Positions 23,450 to 34,023 of a stretch of DNA of 34,023 bases are shown here, piece by piece. A program made the translations under genes and the position numbers. The stretch's first letter is position 1, and each line of letters opens with the position of its first letter. The stretch is from Thamnocephalis sphaerospora. Its lineage: Eukaryota; Zoopagomycota; Zoopagomycetes; Zoopagales; Sigmoideomycetaceae. The notes beneath the pieces were generated by a model that saw nothing but the letters and a program-made list of their open reading frames with translations, had not been told where the DNA came from and ran no database searches. The stretch is taken from positions 1 to 34,023 of the forward strand of contig KZ992535.1 of the NCBI GenBank assembly GCA_003614735.1, given 5' to 3'.

Positions 23450-24156
23450 AGGTGAGCTAAAATGAGCGAGCTATATGTAAATCGATGCGTGCAAATGGCA
23501 TAGCACATCATTATGCATCGATGCAACCAAACAGGACAAACATCCGTGCGAAAAGAACCCAGTGTAGTTTTAATATGACAAGAGAACGCGAAGCGCGGAG
23601 CAAATAGGCATGGTCCAAGTGGCGCGCAGTGACGACGACATAGGCAGCAGTGGGAGTACAGAGGCAATGTGGTTGGCCACGAAAAAAGCGGCAGCTTGGC
23701 ATTGGATGATGGCACGGGCAGAAAGTTAGGGCGATGACAGGAAACGAAGCATGCACGCAAGCGGAGGTCGGGTGAATGGCGCACACCAATATGTGTGGAA
23801 GGTGGTAGCTGAAGAAAGCGCATGCAGCAGCCGGGCAAGGGTTGCGGTGCACGGCGGAGCAAGAGCAAATGTGGGCGATGCGTGGAGCAGTGGTGGGCAA
23901 GGCGGCAGCGGTGATAATATCCGACGAGGCAATGATAAAGATAAACGCGTGGCCGACATTCACGCTGGCGGAGCAGCGGTGGTAGTTGGGTGGCGAGCAT
24001 CAAGGAGGGAGAGCGGCGGAAACAGGTATAAGGATGAGCGGAAACAGGAGACCGGCGGATGAGATATATACATAAGTGGTGTACACACCGGGAACAAGCG
24101 CAGTAACGGAGAGAGACAGGTGAAAAGGGCAAGGGCGGAGAGCGGCGCAGACAGAC

Positions 24157-26533
24157 CTAGGCCATCACGCGAGCCGCATCAGCGTTTTCGGCCGGTGCGG
24201 CAGCCTTGCCGGACATGGCAAGCGCGAGAGGTCGTGCGCTCGTTTCATACTCGGTGTGCATGGCATTACCGTCGCGCTCCGTATCGTCCGACAGGGTGAA
24301 CGTGTCAAAGGAGTGCGGCAATTCGGCATAGGCAAGCGAGTCCGAGTTGAGTGACGGGCGACGGGAGGTGCGGCCGCCGCCGGCTGCGGTCGTCAGCACC
24401 TTTTCGCCCCGCATCAGCGCCTTTTGGCGGCGGCGTTCGGCGCGACGCTCGTGCGTGCGCTCATGCTGAGCCAAGTTGTCGCGACGCGCAAACCGGCGTG
24501 CACAGCCGGCCCACGAGCACTCGTACGGGCGCTCCTGAGTGTGCACGCGCTGATGGCGGCGCACATGCTCGGCACGGTTGAATCGCCGATTGCAGAGCGG
24601 GCAGACGTGCGCCGAGGAGGGCGAAATGCCACCCGGTGCGGCATTACCATTCGCGGCGGCGGCGGCGGCGGCGGCTGTGGCGTGGTAGGCCATGGATGCA
24701 GCGGCAGGGCCGGCCGACGATTTGCGCCGCACGGCCGTCAGCGACGACATGGTCGCGCCGTAGGACAGTGCCGGCGAGGATGCATGACGCGACAGCGTGC
24801 GGCCCGCTTGACCATCCTGAACAGGTCCGCCTAGTGTGTCCACGCGATGCGCACCCACTGGAGGCGGCTGCAGCACAAAGGTGGTGCTGGCGGTGTGTGG
24901 CGGTGCGGCCGCCGCGTGCCGCTGATAATACGACGACTGTTCTGCGCCCATGCTCCAAGATGCCGCCGCCGACGGTGCCGGTGGCGGGGGCAGCGTCGCA
25001 GTCTTTGCCCGATTGCCATCCCCGTTGAGCAGATTTTGGATGCTGGGCAGACGCGAGGCCAACGGCGCAGGTGTCAACGGCGGCGTGCTGCGGGAGGAAC
25101 CGCCCGACTCGGACCGATCGCTCACGTCGCTGCCGCGCTCCTCGGTCGGCTGCACACCCAGCTGTTGCATTTCATCACACGTCTCGAGCAATGATGACAG
25201 ACGCATGCGCTGAGCCACGCCAAGCGCGGGCGCACTGCCACGCCGTGCGCCCGTCCAGCCGCGCGGTGGGAACGTTGCCCAGCCTGCCGACGGCGTAAGA
25301 CCCGCCGAGCGAGGCCCGCTACCAGCATCCGGATGACTGCTGCCATACGAGGAAGAGAGCGAGGGCGCGAGCGACGTCGTCGATGTGTGCAAAGGCGGCG
25401 GCAGTGCGTAAACTGACATCTGCTGGGCGTGATGCGATGGCGGTGGCGGTGGCAGCCGCGTGTCGTGTGCGTAGCGCATATCCGCCGCATCGTGGAGGCT
25501 GTCACCATCGCCTGGAGCGGCAAGCGAGTGAGCATAGCCTTGCATCGGGGCGGTCTCTTGAGGCGGCGGCGCATGGTAGTGTTGCTGGAACTGTTGTACG
25601 CCATGGAGATACGGCATCGACTGGGAACGTGAGAGGTTCTGGGTGGTGGGCAGGGTCATGGGTGGCGCGTGCATGGGGCGCACCGGGCTGTCCAGCGGCG
25701 GATGTAGCGCATTTGGCAGCGTTGATGGCGACTGCCGCGGAGAAGAGGCCGACGACGATGGTCCGGCAACTGCATTGGGCGGTGTGGCCGTGCCAGCAAA
25801 GTAGGACGCGCTGGACGGACACAAAAGCGCCGGACCAGACATGCGGCGTGCGCGCAATGTGGATGCAGAAGGCGCAGCCAGTATGGCATCGGCCTCCTGA
25901 CCAAAGCATTCCTTGAGTGACGGCAGCCGGTAAGAACCTGTGGTGTAGCCCGCCCATGCGTGCGAGCATAGCGAACGTGATGCAGATGCAACCGATGCAG
26001 CGCCATGGTGAGCAGACCATGCCATACTGCCAAACCGTTTGCCCTCGCCCATCTCATTTGCGCCCCCTGGCCATCCCAGCGAAATGACTACGCGCCTATA
26101 GAGGCTCAGGCCAGCCTATTCGCTCCCGCTCCTCCCACTCCAGCGCGTCACTCTATGGACAGCGTGCCGCGTGGTCTAGACACGGCCGGTCCAGCTGAGC
26201 TGAGGTGGGTTGGACAATGCGTACAGAGTGCAACGTCATCACCTTCACGCGTAACTCGTGTACGCCCCTGACCCGTGATGGCCTGTCACCCGGTTGTCAT
26301 CCTGAGCCAATCCGGCTGCATCAGGGCAACACTGCCGCCAGAGCGTGGTACCTTTGCCTGCAGTCTCCCCTGGCGCCGGCGCTTCTCTCTCGCTCGCTCC
26401 CTCTTTCCTTTGCACTCACAGCCTGCGCACGCGCCTACCCCTGAGTGTTGCACACCCGCGAATCCCAAGAGGATGGGTACCTACCGGAGGCTGCAGCGTC
26501 CGTGTCCATGGGCGTGTAGTAGGCGGTGGCCAT
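24157..26533 (-). CDS. C2H2 zinc-finger transcription factor, Msn2/Com2-like finger pair
   Basis: My model is two exons, 26533-26485 and 26066-24157, 652 aa. The first gives MATAYYTPMDTDAAAS and joins in phase to GGANEMGEGKRF. Donor G|GTAGGT and acceptor GGCCAG|G bound a 418-nt intron; if wrong, translation would start at ATG 26052. Residues 20-490 are Ser/Pro/Ala-rich and likely disordered, with a polyalanine run just before the fingers. Two C2H2 fingers lie at about 503-556: VCPLCNRRFNRAEHVRRHQR (C-x2-C, H-x3-H) and CSWAGCARRFARRDNLAQHE (C-x4-C, H-x3-H), with linker TQERPYE. Helix positions -1, 3 and 6 are R/H/R and R/N/Q, the set I recall for yeast Msn2/Msn4, which bind AGGGG. A basic patch (HERRAERRRQKALMRGEK) follows. 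It is a nuclear regulator by family; its targets are unknown. Confidence 0.85.
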
Positions 26534-27470
26534 GATGGTGTGGCGACGGGTGGGCGGTGAACGGCGCAGCAAAACTAAAGCGGGCGCGTTGAAGCAGACC
26601 GCAGCCAGGTGACAGAATAGGCGTGGAGGACCCGGTTATGTGGGGCCCGTTCCCGGCACTGGCGTGCTTCTTGTAGAGCTGCGGGAAAAGACAATGGAGA
26701 AACCGACGGCGTGGCAGCAATGCCTACCCTTTTCCTCGCGCTATGAACGGGACCTAAACAGGAAAAGAAAGAAATGAGGCAAGAGAAACGCGCGAGTTAG
26801 CACGCCGCAGCAAAAACATACAGGGCGGTGTCAGTGTCCGAGCAAGGCGCCGCGGCGGCCGGTGATGCGGCCGGTTCGCCCCAGCAGGCTCACGGCAAAG
26901 GCCAGTTGTGCGCGCCATCAGACCGTACAACGCGCCTGCGTACCGTGTGGTGGGAAGGGCGGCAAGGGAACGACGATAATAAAGGCGATAAGGCGTGGCG
27001 GCAAGCGATAGCAGGTGGCGCGTGCACGTATTAGCCGTGACAATTAGAGAGACAGCAGATTGGCCTAGGCAAGGGGCCAACGGACCGGGCAAGCTGACGG
27101 GTGCGAGCGAGAGAAGAGAAGGAGGCAAACGAGAGAGTGCGCGCGCGCGTGGGGAACAGAGCGCTGATACCACACTGGACAGACCGACGGCCCGTCAGCC
27201 AGTCGAGTGGCAGTGGCAGCAAGAGCGAATGGCCGCTGTCCTGTAGCAAGCAATCGAGACCAACCTGAGCACGTAGGCGTCAAAGTGTGGTGGAAAGGCA
27301 GGAGCGTAACGGCAGCCTGTGAGCGAGCGAGAGTAGGAACGAGCGAGGAACGTGGTGGTATTTGGCAAAAGACGTACGGCGTTCCAACGGCGCACCAGCG
27401 ACAGCGTCACAAAAGAAGGAGGAGGAACAAGTGACCTGGTCAAGCAAATAAGCGGCGAGTCTAGCGCACG

Positions 27471-27506
27471 CGCACACACACACGCACACGCATACACACA
27501 CACACC
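27471..27506. repeat. Imperfect (CA)n microsatellite
   Basis: CA dinucleotides interrupted by CG and TA, in non-coding sequence. Confidence 0.9.
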
Positions 27507-29093
27507 TCTTTCGATAAGCAACGTGCGAGCTTGATGGGGAGAAACGGCGCAGTCCGTAAAGCGCATACAAAAACACACGCACACACGAGAAAGCGAAAAG
27601 GAAGGAGCGTGGGGATGTGGCCTGCGTGAGGCGGCGGCAGCAGCGGCGACAGCGACGGCAAAAGGGACAACGACCCGGCAGGCAAAAGGGGCGACGTGTG
27701 TGCAACGTGCGAGGACAGCGGAAAGGGAAACGGCTTGCGGCCAGGGGAAGAAAAGGGGCTGGCGCTTCAACACCCGCTTCAAGCGTTGACGGCAGCACCC
27801 CAGTGTGTCTACCTGTCAAACCGTCAGCGACTGGGAGCACCCACACACACGACCCGTCGGGCTTGGCCACAGGGACCCTCTCCGCGCAAGGCGAGTAAAG
27901 GCCGCGCGCGGACCTACAATCGCATCCCTTGTCGCCTGTCAACCGCACCCCCACGCATCCACACGGCTGGTAGCGCAGCGTCAAGAAGCGTAGCGCCTGA
28001 TGCGGCACCGCGGGGAAGGGTGGTACGGCACGCTGGCCTGTAACGGGTGATCGTCGCCGTCATCAGGCAGACGGACACGCGTGCGCGCACTATGGCCATG
28101 CGGCGGCGGCGGTGGCGGTGGTGGTGTCGACGACGGAGCGCGCGAAACTGGCCGATGCCGGCTTTCTCCGGCATCTTCCCATCCAAGCGGCGTTGAAATA
28201 GCGCTGGCAGCGGCAATAGCGGCAACAGCGGTGGCGTGGGTGTGGGGCAGACCGCGGCGGAGTGCACGGTCTTCCATGCGCGGTCAACTGAGACGTGCAA
28301 CACTTACCGCAACAGTGCCTGCCAAGACACGGTGTGATGGGATGGGCGGAGCAGTACGGTACACGGCTACAATAATCGTGACAAGCGAGGTGACAGCGGC
28401 CAAATCAGCGCCGTTAAGAGGTGATGGTGAAGCAGCCGCAAGGCGTCTTGGGAAATGAAAAAAGTGGCGTAACCAAGAGGCAAAAAGCGTGTACACCGCG
28501 ATGATGATCGCGGCGATAACGGCCGTCACGGCTGGCGTCAGGTCGCGAAATCAATGCAGAAGACGCTTGAGAAATGCACAGCAGCCAAGCGAGAAGGGGG
28601 AGTGGCGATGGCGATGTGAGCAGACGGTGCAGACGATGCAAGCAATGTCGTGGTTGTCGCCGACCCAGCAGGCCACGCAGAAATAGAGACGAGCAAGGAG
28701 GACAGGAAAAGGGGCGGGCGGGCGAGCGAGCGTACGCTAGATGATGCCCTATGGATCCGGCCACGGCATGAAATGGGCCTCGAACCCGCGAAGCTGCACA
28801 AGCAGTGAGTCACGGGGTGTGGCACGCGTGCAAAGGAGGAGCCAAGGAGGAAGTGTAGTGGGTGGATGGCGGGCAAGCGGCCGGCTGCGATAACCAAGCG
28901 CAGCACGCGGACAGCAGAGATCGCAGCGATAGTGGGCTGCGTCGACATGCGTGATGAAGCAGAGTGGAATGCTGTGTGATGCAAGTTTGCGGTGGACCGG
29001 CAGAGATGTGTACGAAGGTGTGCAGCGACTTTTAACACGGCGAGTGGCATGGCGCATGGCGGCGCCTCTCCGCAAGCATACTCGAGGGCCAGC

Positions 29094-29115
29094 ATCATCA
29101 TCATCATCATCATCC
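29094..29115. repeat. (ATC)n trinucleotide repeat
   Basis: Seven tandem CAT/ATC units in non-coding sequence. Confidence 0.9.
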
Positions 29116-30091
29116 GGTGCGCAACGAGAAGTGTCGCGGGTGGGACAAACGCCTGGCAAGGTCAATCACCCGTGTGCATGAGCTTGTGCGTGCAAGCGTC
29201 GGCGAGAATGCATGGTCGGTGGCCGGCGCGCCACCCGGCCAGGCCGTGTATCCTGTCTTTTGCCGCGGCGACGGTTCCTCCAATGGCCAGACAGCGGCGC
29301 GGCCACGGCCAGGCGGATGGTAATTAATGTCGCTGGGACTGTGTTGCAGCCACCGCCGCGACGGTCGCTGTAGGTGCGCCTGTGACGCCCGAGACGGTCT
29401 GGTGACACGCAGGGCGGCCTTAAGACATACCGCGGCCGCTTGCATGCATCGTCCACTATGGTGCCAGCCAGCATGGGCGCTGCGGTGATGTCGACGGCGT
29501 GACGAGGAAGCTTGGCGGCTTGCGCAGTCACCGACCCAGCTGTGCAGACACAGCTGGCCAGAGAGCGGCCATTGTCGCTGCATCCGCTGCGCTTCGTGTT
29601 TGCTTTCGACCGCTTGCTGAGCAGAGTGAGAAAATAGCTTGCCTTGGGAGACAATGCGGCGCCCCTGGAAAGGCCAGCGGCGTGCAGGTGCGTGAAAGGG
29701 CGCCGAGCGCTGCAACACCGCCAAATGCGACGCCGTGAGGTGAAGCATCTGCACAAAAAGTCACACTGAAAACTAAAAAAGGTCATGGGTATTACCCGGT
29801 CGGCCGAATCATCGTCTCTGTCGCGCGTGTTTCAGAACGCACGGTCGCTGATCGACACACTGTCGCAGCAGGTACTAATCTCGGCGCGAACGCAAAAAGG
29901 TACGTGTCAGGTCGCCAACATGGATGCGCACAGGAACAATAGGCATCCGACGTCTGCAGCGGGTCATGCAAGGACAATGTAGTTTACATGGGATGGCAAA
30001 CATCGAAGCAATGTGAAACGCGGTCTAGAATATATCGTCGATCAGGGGGTGGGCGATGGTGCTGCCAGGAGTGCCGCACAGACGGGATGGC

Positions 30092-33000
30092 TCAGTCCAG
30101 GCTGCCGCGGCGTGCGCGTCGTGCGGGCGTCATGGTCGCGGCGCGTTTGATGGTGTCCTCGCGCAGCGTCACCACAAGATTGGCGGCACCCTCGCGCGAC
30201 ATGTCGCCATGCACCAACAGATTGAGTCCGCTGGCCACCGCTTCGAGCGTCTGCCGCTCCGTCAACATCTGTCCCGCCGGCGTCATGCCAGCATCCTCCA
30301 CCAGCTGAAAGAGTCGCAGCGAGTCCAGGTCGGCATCCGGCACAAACAGGCTTTTTTCCTCCCCTGCCTCCTCGTTCCTTTCCCCTGCGCCCGTTACTCC
30401 ATATTTAGCCAGCTCGTGTGCGTCACTGAACAGCGGCAGCGACTGGTTGGCCTGGTGCACATCGTCCAAGGGATTGCTGACGGACGACGGCAGCGGCGGC
30501 GTCGCCAGGGTGCCACTGGCAAATCGAATCAAAAACTCCCGAGTTTCCTCTGCGCCCTCAACACGCCATGCAATCAACAGGTATGGCTTGCCGGTCAACG
30601 GCTGACCGTCCGGCCAGGAGAGCACATACAGCAACAGGCCAACGCACGAAGCAGGCCCCTGCGCGGTGGAAAAGTTGAAGGTGGCGCTGATCGTGTTGGC
30701 ATCTTCCTTGCTGTGAAAGCTGTCGCCACGGACCAGCGGAATCGGCGGGTTGACGCTGTCGCCAGAGAGCATCAGGCAGCGCTCCAGCTTCAGCGCCAGA
30801 TAGGGGTGCCGATTGTCCACTGCAATAAGCAGCGGTTCTGGCGTTGCTTCTAAACCGCGAAGACGACGTTACGAGGCAGAGCGGTGAGCCATTTTGCGTT
30901 GCCAATTGCATCGCTGATACACGCACCGTTGACAATTTCACTAAACGGGAGCGGCTGTTGTACCTCATCGTCAAGCTGCTACGGCGCGCAAGGCATCACA
31001 CCCACTCCCGGTTAGCGGTGTGCGGCCAACACATTGTACACCAATGTCCTACCTCGCCCTTGACCGGCAGTTGCGACAATTTCAGCTTGAGTTTAGCATT
31101 GGGCCCCTGGCTAATGCTCGCCTGAGCTTGAATGTGACTGTCACTGCCAATGGCGACATCCAGATCCACCTTGCCCTTTCCTGCAAATCGACTCATAGCA
31201 TCCAGCCTGTTAAATATACGATTCCAGCTTTCTTCGTTCTCCGCAGGCGGAAGTCCGGTGGTGGTAGCGTTTTCGTGTGGCGACGAGTCAGCGTCTAGCG
31301 TGGCCATCTCCAGCAGCACGCGATTTTGGTCATCCGCCAGATTCCAGCCGATAAATAGCACATGGGCGCGTGCCAACGGGGTGCCGTTAGCATGGTGAAG
31401 CACATAGGCCAACATGCCCCGCAGATTCTCCTGGCTGTCTGTCTTTTCGTCCTTGCTGCTGGGCGTCGTCGGTAGGTTGGACGATCGGAAGGTGCACCAC
31501 AGCTCATCGTCGCTTTTCAGCGTGTCTCCGGCCGGCTGCAGGCACAGCCCGTCCACCGTATGGCAGGTGGCCAAGCGCAGTAGAATGCCAGGAAGCCTAC
31601 TCTTTATCGTCACCATCAGATTCCGCAGTGCTGTCGTTTGCGTTATAGTGGGCAAGAGCGTGGGTGGTGGGGCCCGCGGCATGCCCAATGTATTGCCGGG
31701 TATGTTGGTGAACGACGAGTCGGTCACAATGGAGGAAAGTGTGGCCGAGTGTTGCGACAACGATGACCTTGCACGATCTACAGGGCCGTCGGTGTTGGCA
31801 CGCCGGCGTGCGCCACCAGAAGAGGGAGCGGATAAGGGCGCCAAAGGTCTGGTCGGCGTAGGCGGTAGCGGTCGAGAGTGGGTACGACCAAGGGTGACTG
31901 GCTTGTTGGCGGTGTAGGTAATAGCAGCATCGGCCGTCGCCGCATGCGTCACAGCAATGACCTCGGGTCGTCCACTGCCAGCGGCAGGATTTGACAACGA
32001 ATCCTCATTGTCTGTTCTTGCCGATGCTGTGCCGGCGGGCCGTGTTGGCAAGCAGGCGGCAGCAATCAGGCTGCTTATTCCAAACGCCGAATCCTCGCCG
32101 GCTGTCGACGAAGTGATGGAAGCAAAGCTGTCGTTGCCGGCATCCTCTCCAGGCGTATCGACTAGCGTAGCACTAGATGGCTTTTGCGTGATGGCTTCAC
32201 TTTCGTGCGTGGAAGTGCGGCTTTGCGGTGCATCCGTTGTGGCTGGAGATGGCGACAGCGTACTGGCAACGGCCACCAGGGGGCTGTATATATCCAATGT
32301 CTTGTGGCTGTTGGACGAGTTGCGCGGGTCTACCAGCCGGATGCGCAACAACGGCGGGTTCTGCTCCGTCTCTCGCGAGATTCGACCCACCAGAGCGATG
32401 CTCATACCGGGCACGTTGATCTTCTGCCGCACCTGACCTCCCGCGCCAATCATGCGCGCACCAGCCAGTCGCCGGTAGAAACGCTCTCGGCCCGCCAGGG
32501 TGGAGAAGCGCTTGTTGGGATCAAAAGTGATCTGCACCACATTGGCAAAGTAGGAGCGGCTTCCCGTCGCAGTCACGCGCCAGCCAATGGCTAGATACAG
32601 TGTACCGGCGTTCTGGTCGGCCTTGCTGGCGGTCGAGCATATAATAAAGCCCTCTGCAACGCCCTGACTGTTCTCTGATGCCGTAAACCTGCCTGCCATC
32701 ATCTGCTGAGGAAGGATGGTGTCGGATGGAACGCTGCTTGGATCTCCCTGGACGACATAGGCGCATGGCTGGTATAGTTGCAACTGTCCGTGCTGATTGT
32801 GCAGTTCAAACACCAGCTCGGCAACGGGCTGCGACGCTTTCGTGGGCAGGTATGCATGACGTTTTGGTAGCTGGGTCTGGCCTACACCAGACGCTGTGCC
32901 AACGGTGGAAACTGTTCGCGTTCGTGCCACGGGTCCAGACGGCTCACCGGGGGCATTGTCTGGCGCTACAATTGGACGGTGAGCATAGAAATACGCTGCG

Positions 33001-34023
33001 CTATCCTTCATTTCAGCATACCCAAAGATGGTGCAGTTGTCGCACGGCTGGCGATGCTGTAGTTGTCTGCTGCACGCTGCCCATTCTATCTCAGACAATA
33101 TAGGGATTGCACACGACCGCCAGCACTGCGTTAAAAGCACGTTGGCACCGTTGAGACGCTCAGTCACGGCATAGCTTACCTGGGACTCGTTGGAAAGACA
33201 AACGGACAACTCTAGCGTGTCTCGTGAAGAGTTTACATTAGCCTCCATCAGGACAGAGTACTCGCCTCGCTGGTTCCAATCGCCTAGCACTCCCGTGTGC
33301 TCCTCCTGTACGGCTGCAGATCCAGTTCGCGGCCGTGGTTCTTTCATAAGAATGTTGTACAGATTCGGAAGCATAGCCATGCTGGCGCCAGCCACGTCGT
33401 TGTCGCCAAACTCAATGTCCTGCAGCACATTGGCTGCGCAGCGAACCTCCTCATCGCTACCCTCCATCGACATTCGCCAAGCTATCACAAGGTAGGGCGA
33501 GCGAGACGGCAAACCTCCGTCCAACCAGGTCAGCTGATAAATTAGAACGCCGATGCACGAGGAAGTGTTGGACAGCGTGGTGAACACACCGGTGGTCGCG
33601 CCGTTGGGCATCACCACCTGGTCAAACCGCTCAATGTAGTTGCATCGCACTGTATAGCAGTGACCGTTCTGCAGCTGGTACAATGGGTGCACGTTGGCCA
33701 AGGCCAGCCGCACGCGCACGGGTATCTGCTTGGCCGCTTGGCTGCCGAAGGAGTTGCAGCGCTGCTGTGTGACTGCTGCGCCGGTCATGTAGTCAATACC
33801 TACCGAAAGCACCGGCGTATCATTCAAGTTTAGATATCCGTTCACCGTTGCCACGCCGTGTTCTTGGTCGGCGGCCATAGGCTGAACATGCTGCATCAGT
33901 TGTCCTCGACTGCCTCGGCGCAGGTTGATGAGCATAAACAGCAAAAGACGTGTTGCAAGATTGTTTTCTAGGACATTGTCGTCATGCACATCAAAAACCT
34001 CTACGCCGTAGCGAATTTGGCTG
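30092..34023 (-). CDS. Large multi-module protein, repeated two-part domain (5' end outside window)
   Basis: Exons: right edge to 31053, 30978-30927, 30849-30092, 1,259 aa in the window. The first intron joins GGC GAG to CAG CTT in phase 0; the second joins AAC G to AA GCA. The frame is open at the right edge, so the start is missing. The protein is built from a module seen at about 33720-33185, 32820-32320, 31640-31060 and 30978-30110, with the end of another at the right edge. Part A starts with short beta strands and a Cys (LxLxxC) and ends with a signature: SCIGVLIYQLTWLDGG with YLVIAWR; GTLYLAIGWR; RGMLAYVLHHANG with VLFIGWN; SCVGLLLYVLSWPDG with YLLIAWR. Part B has a short helix (RERFYRRLAG; WNRIFNRLDAM) and strands (GKVDLDVAIGSDSHIQAQAS, KLKLKL). 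A Ser/Thr/Pro-rich linker lies between modules 3 and 4. I recognise no named family; a fold hypothesis is in the findings. Confidence 0.85.

Larger units (their letters stand above)
22384..24156. other. Upstream region of proline-rich gene and 3' flank of zinc-finger gene
   Basis: About 1.8 kb with no firm gene. It holds the proline-rich gene's promoter, the 98-aa candidate ORF and a hairpin at 22932-22957 (AAAAGG/CCTTTT outer stem, GCC/GGC inner stem). It also has a (CTG)4 tract near 23012 and an (AAGC)n tract at 23426-23449. Conflicting protein-like frames occur on both strands between 22560 and 23460. From about 23460 to 24156 it looks like 3' flank of the zinc-finger gene. Confidence 0.5.
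26534..30091. other. Long region without a recognised gene, upstream of the zinc-finger gene
   Basis: About 3.5 kb between the zinc-finger start and the stop of the multi-module gene, both on the - strand. From about 26750 to 28950 the + strand is purine-rich, so a transcript leader on the - strand would be pyrimidine-rich, as in many fungal promoters and 5' leaders. It contains an imperfect (CA)n tract (27471-27506), a GGC/GGT tract (28097-28127) and an (ATC)n tract (29094-29115). The long open frames here are Arg/Cys/Ser-rich shadows of the base composition. A 65-codon frame at 29785-29982 (+) is discussed in the findings. Confidence 0.5.

Noticed and set aside
23425-24132. A 235-codon open frame on the - strand downstream of the zinc-finger gene.
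   Set aside because: Cys/Arg/Leu/His-rich with no domain, and it lies in the expected 3' flank; it reads as composition shadow.
27195-28008. Long - strand frames of 195 and 242 codons in the pyrimidine-rich block.
   Set aside because: They overlap in different frames, are Arg/Cys/Ser-rich, translate the (CA)n tract as alternating Cys-Val, and match no family pattern.
28770-28800. GGTTCGAGGCC on the - strand, a match to the tRNA B-box consensus, suggesting a tRNA gene.
   Set aside because: The T stem pairs only partly, no 7-bp acceptor stem can be formed at the right distance, and there is no A box or cloverleaf upstream.
29094-29115. Short tandem repeats considered as a CRISPR-like or mobile-element footprint.
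   Set aside because: Simple ATC triplets only; there are no spacers, terminal inverted repeats, target duplications or transposase frames anywhere in the window.

Overview
This is a gene-dense stretch of a fungal nuclear genome, GC-rich, with mostly short introns (about 50-110 nt, often with a CTAAC/CTAAT/CTGAC branch-like site). The fungal assignment rests on gene content: an APSES cell-cycle factor of the Mbp1 type, the first enzyme of the alpha-aminoadipate lysine pathway, a Def1-type CUE protein and a full Atg11. The APSES domain sequence and the heavy splicing of ATG11 suggest Basidiomycota, perhaps Ustilaginomycotina; that lineage call is an inference.

Layout, left to right. A PTRHD1-like peptidyl-tRNA hydrolase domain gene (-, running off the left edge) is head-to-head with ATG11 (+, 27 exons, 1,407 aa in my model) across a 346-bp divergent promoter with an (AC)n tract. 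ATG11 converges on a DEF1-like gene (-, 7 exons, 1,004 aa, CUE domain plus Gln-rich tail), whose start codon is abutted by a (CA)16 tract. Upstream of it lies MBP1 (-, 3 exons, 912 aa), which shares a 1.2-kb divergent promoter with the homocitrate synthase gene (+, 4 exons, 412 aa). That gene converges on a 1,289-aa secreted proline-rich repeat protein (-), built from seven copies of a 25-residue repeat and a long 18-residue repeat array. After a 1.85-kb stretch with only weak coding candidates comes a C2H2 transcription factor (-, 2 exons, 652 aa). A gap of about 3.5 kb, skewed to pyrimidines on the - strand, follows. The right end is filled by a large - strand gene (at least 1,259 aa in the window, open at the right edge) made of repeated two-part modules.

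The genes do not form one pathway. They are housekeeping and regulatory genes (selective autophagy, RNA polymerase II turnover, G1/S transcription, lysine synthesis) with lineage-specific proteins between them. The most interesting item is the multi-module protein at the right end: four recognisable copies plus a partial fifth of a domain whose strand/helix order recalls the actinoporin / fungal fruit-body-lectin fold. Other notable points are three GC-AG introns, each supported by frame and homology, a possible 12-nt in-frame microexon in ATG11, and a 54-nt 5'UTR intron in the proline-rich gene.

Exon coordinates were worked out by hand from splice signals, frame continuity and family similarity. 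No database search was run.
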